Below are positions 8,025-12,122 of a stretch of 14,957 nucleotides of DNA, in pieces. Made by a program: the position numbers and the translations under genes. Below the pieces are notes generated by a model that was given only the letters and a program-made list of their open reading frames with translations, was not told where the DNA came from and did no database searches. Within the stretch, counting starts at the first letter, position 1, and every line of letters begins with the position of its first letter. Origin of the DNA: Candidatus Parcubacteria bacterium (GTDB lineage Bacteria; Patescibacteriota; Patescibacteriia; PEXW01); the NCBI GenBank assembly GCA_003597955.1, contig QZJU01000017.1, forward strand, positions 1 to 14,957, in the 5' to 3' direction.

Positions 8025-8112
8025 CCCAACACTTTTAAAAATTATTTTGAGATTCAGCTGGGTTAATATCTTCACCTAAAATTTAAGTTTATTTTGGAAA
8101 GTGGTGCTGGGT
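8006..8112. repeat. Perfect 18-bp inverted repeat with 71-bp centre
   Basis: ACCCAGCACCACTTTCCA (8006-8023) is the exact reverse complement of 8095-8112. The 71-bp centre is AT-rich and carries a minor inner pair, AACCCA (8023-8028) against TGGGTT (8059-8064). The pair lies between the RNase P RNA gene and the exopolysaccharide operon, both transcribed leftward, and the left arm overlaps the operon promoter. Possible readings are a small mobile element, an invertible segment, a long operator pair, or a large hairpin in read-through RNA. No recombinase gene is visible in the window. Confidence 0.75.
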
Positions 8113-8158
8113 AAAATAAGCACTACGCCATAAGCTTTTTGGGGTAATGCTCATTTGT

Positions 8159-8653
8159 GCCCACGCCAACTTATAAGCCGAATTCTGTCTGCCATTTTTT
8201 GAAAAATGGGAGACGGCTATCTCTCTTGACCCCGCATTACTGCGGGATTCTAGCAGCCAACCCGTCCCAGTACCAATCGCTTTCGCTTCCGGTACGGGAC
8301 CTACTTGGCCTTGCACTAAAGAGGGTTTGCCACAAGCCGCATCACTGCGGGCTCGCGTGGTCTCTTAAGCCACGATTTCACCCTTACTCACCTCCGCGCG
8401 CTAAAAGCGAGCGAAGATGGGCGGTATATTTTCTGTTGCTTAAAGAATAAAGTCGCCTTTATTCTTTAAATCCCGTACCGCATTTTGCAGCACAGGACAC
8501 TTTCCCGAGGCTTGGAATGTTCAAAAACTCGCGAGGACTTTTTGAACACTCTTACTCCTGGTTGCCGTTAGCAACTCTCCTTTGCTCCGCTTTTTGCGGA
8601 GAGTGTTCGGACTTTCCTCCCTGTAAAAGGGCAGCCGTCTTGTTGACGTAGGC
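8159..8653 (-). ncRNA. rnpB: RNase P RNA (class A)
   Basis: The catalytic RNA of ribonuclease P, which trims tRNA 5' leaders. Read on the minus strand, it contains the conserved GGAGGAAAGTCCG near the 5' end, GAGTAAGGGTGAAA in the middle and GACAGAATTCGGCTTATA near the 3' end, all universally conserved parts of the bacterial class A core. The ends are set by helix P1: 8642-8653 and 8159-8170 form 12 consecutive pairs (two are G-U). The length of 495 nt is slightly above the usual 350-450, with room for extended peripheral helices such as the AT-rich stem (AAAGAATAAAG...CTTTATTCTTT) near 8440-8470. A promoter with the right spacing lies directly upstream, and no clear terminator follows. Confidence 0.95.
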
Positions 8654-8660
8654 AAATTGT

Positions 8661-8689
8661 AAACTACTAAAAAACCCCGTTTTTGTCAA
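8661..8689 (-). promoter_or_regulatory. rnpB promoter
   Basis: On the minus strand, TTGACA (8684-8689) is followed after exactly 17 bases by TAGTTT (8661-8666). The expected start, about seven bases further on, falls at 8653-8654, which is exactly the 5' end of RNase P helix P1. This independent agreement supports the assignment although the -10 box is weak. The nearer TACAAT (8656-8661) is a better -10 match but would start the RNA inside P1. Confidence 0.65.
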
Positions 8690-8718
8690 ATAAAAAAGGT
8701 ATTAAAACATAATCGTCG

Positions 8719-8747
8719 TTGACGAAGGCTTATTTTATGCTAATAAT
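8719..8747 (+). promoter_or_regulatory. Promoter of the tRNA-Tyr locus
   Basis: TTGACG (8719-8724) and AATAAT (8742-8747) are separated by 17 bases, each matching the consensus at five of six positions. The start would lie near 8754, ahead of the first tRNA segment at 8767. The transcript would cover the whole nested tRNA locus and probably the 70-aa ORF at 9083. Confidence 0.6.
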
Positions 8748-8766
8748 TGATTATTGAGTTGTCGTG

Positions 8767-8796
8767 GGGTGGATACCGAAGTGGTCAAACGGGGCA
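8767..8796 (+). pseudogene. 5' segment of an interrupted tRNA-Tyr
   Basis: These 30 bases are identical to 8819-8848, the first 29-30 positions of the intact tRNA-Tyr (acceptor strand, D arm and half of the anticodon stem). The match stops abruptly after the A at 8796, where an AT-rich sequence begins. Together with 8924-8929 and 8960-9010 they would add up to a full tRNA-Tyr. Alone, this segment cannot fold into a tRNA. Confidence 0.8.
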
Positions 8797-8809
8797 AATA
8801 ATAATCACT

Positions 8810-8910
8810 AGGATGGGTGGGTGGATACCGAAGTGGTCAAACGGGGCAGACTGTAAATCTGCTGGCCTTGCGCCTTCGGAGGTTCGATCCCTCCTCCACC
8901 CACCCATCCT
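8810..8910 (+). repeat. 16-bp inverted repeat extending the tRNA acceptor stem
   Basis: AGGATGGGTGGGTGGA (8810-8825) is the exact reverse complement of 8895-8910. The inner seven pairs are the acceptor stem of the intact tRNA-Tyr. The outer nine pairs extend this helix beyond the mature tRNA ends. The precursor would therefore carry the tRNA on a continuous 16-bp helix that RNase P and the 3' processing enzymes must open or cut. Confidence 0.75.
8819..8902 (+). tRNA. tRNA-Tyr (anticodon GTA), intact
   Basis: A complete class II tRNA of 84 nt: acceptor GGGTGGA (8819-8825) with TCCACCC (8895-8901), D stem CCG/CGG, anticodon stem GCAGA (8846-8850) with TCTGC (8858-8862), loop CTGTAAA with anticodon GTA (8853-8855), a long variable arm (8863-8877), T arm GGAGG-TTCGATC-CCTCC (8878-8894) and discriminator A at 8902. 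The G1-C72 pair and A73 are bacterial tyrosine identity elements. The mature CCA is not encoded (CCC follows), so it must be added after transcription. The cognate synthetase gene tyrS lies convergent at 9357-10520. It sits inside an insert that splits a second tRNA-Tyr copy. Confidence 0.96.
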
Positions 8911-8929
8911 ATTAGATTCTAGAGACTGT

Positions 8930-8959
8930 TCCGCCATAGGCGGATCCGGCTCTGCCGGA
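8930..8959 (+). repeat. 30-nt double hairpin inside the interrupted tRNA-Tyr
   Basis: Two perfect 15-nt hairpins stand back to back: TCCGCC-ATA-GGCGGA (8930-8944) and TCCGGC-TCT-GCCGGA (8945-8959). They are placed exactly between GACTGT (8924-8929) and AAATCTGC (8960 on), sequences that are contiguous in the intact tRNA-Tyr, so the block interrupts the anticodon between its second and third bases. It looks like a small palindromic insertion. Confidence 0.7.
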
Positions 8960-9010
8960 AAATCTGCTGGCCTTGCGCCTTCGGAGGTTCGATCCCTCCT
9001 CCACCCACCA
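8960..9010 (+). pseudogene. 3' segment of an interrupted tRNA-Tyr, with CCA
   Basis: The 50 bases 8960-9009 are identical to 8855-8904 of the intact tRNA-Tyr: third anticodon base, 3' anticodon-stem strand, variable arm, T arm, acceptor strand and discriminator. Unlike the intact copy, this one continues with a genome-encoded CCA (9008-9010). It is preceded by the 30-nt double hairpin and, before that, by the anticodon-loop piece GACTGT (8924-8929). Confidence 0.8.
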
Positions 9011-9082
9011 AATCTATTAAAAATATTTATTTTTAAAAATGTTTTTAGAGAGTTAAACGTAAAAAACCAAAGGAGGTGTGTA

Positions 9083-9295
9083 TTGGGAACTTTTACTGAG
9101 AAGTTGAAAACGGCCACCTACTCGGTCCACCATAATCCAAACTGTCCAAGCCCTTTTCAAGTCCGTCTTGTCGGACGAAAAGCTTGGAGGTTAGACAATC
9201 TTCCACCTGGAAAAACTCAAGATATTATCGGACATGGAACTTCCATGGAAGAGGCCGCTAAAGATGTATGGCTGAAGAAACACCAAAAGCCGTAA
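9083..9295 (+). CDS. Small protein of unknown function (70 aa, TTG start)
   Basis: The reading frame is open far upstream, but that part runs through the tRNA locus. The real start is set by a strong Shine-Dalgarno AGGAGG (9071-9076) six bases before TTG (9083-9085). The 70-aa product is basic and begins MGTFTEKLKTATYSVHHNP. It has an internal VRLVGRKAWRLDNL stretch that looks like paired beta strands, and ends with a helix (TSMEEAAKDVWLKK). The beta-beta-helix order with an EEA helix faintly recalls HicB-like or dsRNA-binding small folds, but I do not recognise the family. It probably shares the tRNA-Tyr transcript and is convergent to tyrS. Function unknown. Confidence 0.7.
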   Translation: MGTFTEKLKTATYSVHHNPNCPSPFQVRLVGRKAWRLDNLPPGKTQDIIGHGTSMEEAAKDVWLKKHQKP

Positions 9296-9308
9296 CGAAA
9301 TTTAAGCA

Positions 9309-9330
9309 AGGGGAGGCCTTGACTTCCCCT
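9309..9330. terminator. Weak bidirectional terminator-like hairpin
   Basis: AGGGGAG pairs with TTCCCCT (9309-9315 with 9324-9330) across an 8-base loop. It lies between the convergent 70-aa ORF and tyrS and could end both transcripts, but the following sequences are only moderately T-rich, so it is a poor canonical terminator. Confidence 0.35.
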
Positions 9331-9356
9331 ATTCTCTAAAAATATTTTAAATCGAA

Positions 9357-10520
9357 TTAGCTTTTCTTTTTCAGCTTCACGAAATGACGCTTACCTTTTT
9401 TATATAATCCCAACTTTGCTCTTTCATTTGGATCCTTTATCACTTTACCTTCATAACTGACGCCGCCTTGTTCGATGTCGCGCCTAATTGCGGAAACAGA
9501 TTGCCCAAACGCCTCAGCTAAGACCTTGGCGACTGATTGATTTGTTTTGGTGGAAATCTGTATTTCCGGGATATCTTCTGGAATTTCTTTTTGCTTATGA
9601 ACTTTATCAAACTCTTCGGCGACTTTTTCTGCCTCAGCATAGGAATGGAATTTTGAAACGATGTCTTTCGCTAATTTAATTTTCAAAGCTTTTGGATTTT
9701 TAGGGTCAATAAATTCTTGTTCGTCAAGATTAGTCAAAAGTTCAGCATAAGATGGCATCGCGGAATCCGGCAAAGACATAATTTTCCCAAACATTTCTTT
9801 CGGCGACTCTGTAACTCGGATGTAATTCCCAAGGGTCTTGCTCATTTTATCTTTTCCGTCCAAGCCGACCAAAATTTTCATCGTGATTATCTGCTGGGGA
9901 TTTTGGCCAAAAAATTCCTGCAAGGACCTGGCCTGCAATTCATTGAAAGTCTGATCCGTACCAATAACGGTCAAATCGGATTTCAGCATAACCGAATCAT
10001 AAGCCTGCAGAACGGGGTAAACAGGTTCGTGCAGGCCAATTTCATCTTGGGCTTTTAAGCGTTTTTGAAACATATCCCGCTCCAGCATTCTGGAAACGGT
10101 GAAATGACTCATCAACTTCAAAAGTTCTTCCGCTCGCATATTCTCGTACCATTCGCTGTTGCGCCGAATTTCCAACTGTTTCTTATCCAAAATCTTGCCG
10201 ATTTGCTCCAGATAAGTCTGCGCGGCTAATTCGACATCGGCTTTGGATTGCAGACTACGCGACTTTATTTTGTCCGTGGGATCGCCGAAGCGAGCCGTAA
10301 AATCTCCAATCAAAAAAACTACGGTGTGGCCCAATTCCTGGAATTGGCGCAATTTGCGATAAATCACGGCATGCCCCAAATGCAAATCCGGCTTGGTCGG
10401 ATCCACGCCGTGCTTAATTCTTAATTTCTTCTTGCCTAAAAGCAACCGTTCAAGCTCATCGCGCTTGATCACATCCTGGACCCCGCGGCTTAGCAATTTT
10501 TCTAGAGTTTCCGGTAACAT
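9357..10520 (-). CDS. tyrS: Tyrosyl-tRNA synthetase
   Basis: A 387-aa class I aminoacyl-tRNA synthetase charging tRNA-Tyr with tyrosine. Signatures: HLGH at 47-50 (HIGH motif) in DPTKPDLHLGH; GDFTARFGDPT (72-82); the tyrosine-binding YPVLQAYDSVML (168-179) and GTDQTFN (187-193); and KMSKT at 225-229. A C-terminal S4-type RNA-binding region follows (about 320-387, including SVSAIRRDIEQGGV). The GTDQ..N pattern and overall length fit the TyrZ-like branch rather than the E. coli TyrS branch. All catalytic motifs are intact. Its own substrate gene, tRNA-Tyr, lies beyond its 3' end in convergent orientation. The upstream -10 box ends only 6 bases before the ATG, so the message may be leaderless. 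Confidence 0.97.
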   Translation of the reverse strand: MLPETLEKLLSRGVQDVIKRDELERLLLGKKKLRIKHGVDPTKPDLHLGHAVIYRKLRQFQELGHTVVFLIGDFTARFGDPTDKIKSRSLQSKADVELAAQTYLEQIGKILDKKQLEIRRNSEWYENMRAEELLKLMSHFTVSRMLERDMFQKRLKAQDEIGLHEPVYPVLQAYDSVMLKSDLTVIGTDQTFNELQARSLQEFFGQNPQQIITMKILVGLDGKDKMSKTLGNYIRVTESPKEMFGKIMSLPDSAMPSYAELLTNLDEQEFIDPKNPKALKIKLAKDIVSKFHSYAEAEKVAEEFDKVHKQKEIPEDIPEIQISTKTNQSVAKVLAEAFGQSVSAIRRDIEQGGVSYEGKVIKDPNERAKLGLYKKGKRHFVKLKKKS

Positions 10521-10526
10521 GACTTA

Positions 10527-10556
10527 ATCTTACTGCGGCTTTGGGCCTTTGGTCAA
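10527..10556 (-). promoter_or_regulatory. tyrS promoter, predicted leaderless start
   Basis: On the minus strand, TTGACC (10551-10556) and TAAGAT (10527-10532) are separated by 18 bases. Six bases lie between the -10 box and the ATG (10518-10520), so the expected first nucleotide is at or next to the A of the start codon. No T-box-like leader can exist between this promoter and the gene. Confidence 0.5.
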
Positions 10557-10575
10557 AATCTTGTGAATTTTAGAT

Positions 10576-10604
10576 TTGACAAGCCGCGAGAAATAAAATA
10601 AATA
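10576..10604 (+). promoter_or_regulatory. Promoter of the 116-aa gene
   Basis: TTGACA (10576-10581) is a perfect -35 box, followed after 17 bases by TAAATA (10599-10604), a weak -10. It is divergent from the tyrS promoter and points to the gene at 10643, giving a leader of about 30 bases. Confidence 0.5.
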
Positions 10605-10642
10605 GCAGATAGAAACCAAAAACGCTTTTTCATGGAGGAAAA

Positions 10643-10993
10643 ATGGTCAAATGGTACAATCGCCAAGCTGGAATAAACAAAAATGGCACGGTTTATCCCA
10701 ACCATATTAAAATCGAAGTTAAGCCCGAAACACAACGGCCACTTTACATTCCCCAACCCCATGACCGGATTAGAATCCGAACTATTAGCGGGAAGACCCT
10801 GATGGGAACAGTCACCCGTATAACTAACGAAACCTCGATTCTTTGCTTCGAATTCCGCGCTGATGGTGGCAACCTGAAACACCCGGCAACCTGGAAATGT
10901 ACTTGGTTTCCAGGCGCCAGTAGCCGTTCAGCCACTTGGATGTTGAATGGTCATGGTTTGCCAGCCGGATTGAGATCTTTGGAAAAAATCTAA
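10643..10993 (+). CDS. Protein of unknown function (116 aa)
   Basis: A 116-aa basic, soluble protein without membrane segment or signal peptide. The start is supported by GGAGG (10634-10638) five bases before the ATG, by a promoter upstream and by a strong terminator directly after the stop. The central part (DRIRIRTISGKTLMGTVTRI) alternates hydrophobic and charged residues and has the G-x-V-x-x-I pattern of small beta-barrels such as Sm-, SH3- or KOW-like folds. The C-terminal third is rich in W, H and G (KHPATWKCTWFPG). I do not recognise a family. It is monocistronic between tyrS and the HU gene. A nucleic-acid-binding role would be a guess from the fold-like pattern alone. Confidence 0.75.
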   Translation: MVKWYNRQAGINKNGTVYPNHIKIEVKPETQRPLYIPQPHDRIRIRTISGKTLMGTVTRITNETSILCFEFRADGGNLKHPATWKCTWFPGASSRSATWMLNGHGLPAGLRSLEKI

Positions 10994-11003
10994 TATTTTT
11001 TTG

Positions 11004-11031
11004 AAAACCTCGCAAGTTTGCGAGGTTTTTT
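11004..11031 (+). terminator. Intrinsic terminator of the 116-aa gene
   Basis: AAAACCTCGCAA (11004-11015) pairs perfectly with the sequence at 11018-11029, forming a long stem with a GC core (CCTCGC/GCGAGG) that runs into six T residues (11026-11031). It begins 10 bases after the stop codon at 10993. The A-rich 5' side makes it usable on both strands. Confidence 0.9.
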
Positions 11032-11080
11032 GTTTCTCAAGCCCTAAAAAACCTGATTTTATTGGCTTTTTGAATGGCTA

Positions 11081-11120
11081 TTGACAAAATTAGGCGAAAT
11101 CCTAAGAAATATGCTATATT
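11081..11120 (+). promoter_or_regulatory. Putative HU gene promoter
   Basis: A perfect TTGACA stands at 11081-11086. The best -10-like boxes, TATGCT (11110-11115) and TATATT (11115-11120), are 23 and 28 bases away, too far for a standard promoter. At the normal distance there is only TAAGAA (11103-11108, spacer 16). A promoter is expected here because a strong terminator lies upstream, but the exact boxes are uncertain. Confidence 0.35.
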
Positions 11121-11150
11121 TTTTTTACATCATTATTAACCCATGAAACC

Positions 11151-11432
11151 ATGGCAAAAGGCATGAGCAAATCGGCCTTCATCGCTTTCCTGGCGGAGAA
11201 GTCCGGGCACAGCAAAAAAGAGGTTTCCACACTTTGGGACCTCATTGTGAACACGGCGTATGCCGAAGCAAAAAAGGGTGAAATCACCCTGCCGGGCCTG
11301 GGCAAGCTGATGAAAAAGCATCGCGCTGCCCGCAAAGGCCGAAACCCAGCCACTGGCGCGGAAATCCAAATTCCGGCCAAAACTGTGGTTAAATTCCGTG
11401 TCGCTAAAGCGGCGAAGGACTCAATTCTCTAA
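11151..11432 (+). CDS. HU-family DNA-binding protein
   Basis: A 93-aa histone-like nucleoid protein that would bind and bend DNA as a dimer. The N-terminal helices carry KSAFIAFLAEKSGHSKKEV. The beta-arm region includes GEITLPGLGKLMKKHRAARKGRNPATG, with the family signature GRNP-x-TG (about 68-74) and the conserved proline that intercalates DNA. The C-terminus IPAKTVVKFRVAKAAKDSI matches the final strand and helix. Length is typical (about 90). There is no Shine-Dalgarno site. A seven-codon out-of-frame ORF starting at ATG 11143 overlaps the start and ends at 11166, which might affect translation. The 3' end is copied into the 110-bp repeats that follow. HU versus IHF subtype cannot be decided here. 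Confidence 0.95.
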   Translation: MAKGMSKSAFIAFLAEKSGHSKKEVSTLWDLIVNTAYAEAKKGEITLPGLGKLMKKHRAARKGRNPATGAEIQIPAKTVVKFRVAKAAKDSIL

Positions 11433-11499
11433 GGAAAATCCTTCTATCAGTAAAAAAGCCTCCATAATTTGGGGGTTTTTTTATGAGGTCCTTCGCCGC
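11409..11499. repeat. 12-bp inverted repeat spanning the HU stop codon
   Basis: GCGGCGAAGGAC (11409-11420, last codons of the HU gene) is the exact reverse complement of 11488-11499, just past the first terminator hairpin. The RNA could fold so that the end of the coding region pairs with sequence beyond the terminator, which would compete with or enclose the terminator hairpin. Confidence 0.55.
11459..11482 (+). terminator. HU gene terminator (repeat unit 1)
   Basis: CCTCC (11459-11463) pairs with GGGGG (11471-11475, one U-G) across a 7-base loop and is followed by seven T residues. The stem is short, which may be why it is backed up by the hairpin in unit 2. Confidence 0.6.
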
Positions 11500-11566
11500 C
11501 CCGAACATTGTGAGGGGCCTTTGGAATAGCTCGATCCTCTAGGAAAGCTACTGTTTCTGATCAGGA

Positions 11567-11592
11567 GACCTCCATAAAAATTGGGGTCTTTT
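11567..11592 (+). terminator. Second terminator (repeat unit 2)
   Basis: AGACCTC pairs with GGGGTCT (seven pairs, one U-G) across a loop of about 11 bases and runs directly into TTTT. It sits at the same unit offset as the unit 1 hairpin but has a longer stem. The covarying bases (AGA/TCT added on both sides) suggest that the hairpin has been kept by selection. Confidence 0.55.
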
Positions 11593-11780
11593 TGAAAGTC
11601 TTTGGCCGCCCAAAGTCAGACAAATGGCCTTTGAAAAAGTTCAATTCTCCAAGGGATATCCTTCTATCAATAAAAAATGCACCATAATTTGGGGGTTTTT
11701 TATGAAATCCTTCGCTACCAAGTGTAAAGTGAAGGGCTTTCAAAACAAAGTAGTTCCATTAAGAAATAAAAACCTTCATT

Positions 11781-11809
11781 TTTGGCTCATTTTAGCCAAG
11801 ATTTGCCAA
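11781..11809. promoter_or_regulatory. Operator-like motif related to 91-126
   Basis: TTGGCT (11782-11787) and AGCCAA (11794-11799) form an inverted pair, followed by a further half site, TTGCCAA (11803-11809). The half sites are those of the palindromes at 91-126, and the T-run before them is also shared. It lies about 40-65 bases upstream of the -35 box at 11847. The same regulator may act at both places. Confidence 0.4.
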
Positions 11810-11846
11810 AAATCCCAAACTTATACTAAAATAATATGAGTTAACA

Positions 11847-11875
11847 TTGACAAAAAAAGGATTTTATTTTCTAAT
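11847..11875 (+). promoter_or_regulatory. Promoter for the adhesin gene
   Basis: TTGACA (11847-11852, perfect) and TCTAAT (11870-11875, five of six) are separated by exactly 17 bases. Transcription would start near 11882, about 240 bases before the adhesin ATG. A weaker alternative, TTGCCA (11803-11808) with TAAAAT (11827-11832), has an 18-base spacer. Confidence 0.6.
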
Positions 11876-12122
11876 CCTCTTGACAACTCATACAGATTTG
11901 CTTAAGTTTAACCCACATTTTTTAGGGTTAATTAAAAGGAGGGGTTTAAAAAGAAGTCTTCGGTTTTTAATGCCACTGCCTATGACAAAACCCACTTACC
12001 AAATTTCCACCCAAAGCCGTCTTGGTTTTTCGGGTTTTCTTGCATTTCAAAAATCAATCGCCATTATTAGGCACAATTTAACTTTTACTTTAATTTAATT
12101 AAATTATTAATTTTTTAAGTAT

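Larger units (their letters stand above)
11421..11750 (+). repeat. Three diverged 110-bp tandem repeats after the HU gene
   Basis: Units start at 11421, 11531 and 11641, exactly 110 bases apart, and align without register shift. Each opens with a version of TCAATTCTCTAAGG (the HU codons S-I-L-stop), has CCTCCATA or a variant at unit offset 39, a G-run followed by a T-run, then TCCTTCGCCGCC-like and GGCCTTTG-like blocks. Units 1 and 3 are clearly more similar to each other than to unit 2. No ORF of merit runs through them. The repeat therefore comprises the last HU codons plus the 3' untranslated region and its terminator, copied three times. Confidence 0.8.
11751..12122. other. Gene-free leader and promoter region of the adhesin gene
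   Basis: This AT-rich stretch of 372 bases holds an operator-like motif (11781-11809), a promoter (11847-11875) and a perfect 7-base inverted repeat, TTAACCC/GGGTTAA (11908-11931). It also has an AGGAGG (11937-11942) with no start codon near it. Short open frames across it are AT-rich, have unconvincing starts and show no recognisable composition, so I call none of them genes. The leader of the adhesin mRNA would be about 240 bases. Confidence 0.6.

Noticed and set aside
8089-8450. Open frames on both strands around 8089-8450
   Set aside because: They lie mostly inside the RNase P RNA gene, whose conserved cores and P1 pairing are unmistakable.
8797-8959. Group I intron in the interrupted tRNA
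   Set aside because: The inserts are 127 and 30 nt, far too short for a group I intron core, and one contains a complete tRNA. Splicing remains untested.
8767-9009. CRISPR array
   Set aside because: The repeated blocks are 5' and 3' parts of a tRNA, not equal direct repeats with regular spacers.
8747-9082. Long upstream extension of the 70-aa frame, giving a 182-aa protein
   Set aside because: The extra part runs through the tRNA-Tyr locus and its repeated segments give repeated peptide; the Shine-Dalgarno site at 9071-9076 fixes the start at 9083.
11934-11944. Shine-Dalgarno-like AGGAGG in the adhesin leader
   Set aside because: No ATG, GTG or TTG follows at a workable distance, so it does not mark a gene.
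11624-12098. Two plus-strand frames of 71 and 83 codons (11624-11839 and 11847-12098)
   Set aside because: The first crosses repeat unit 3; the second starts at the TTG of a promoter -35 box. Neither has a Shine-Dalgarno site or protein-like composition.
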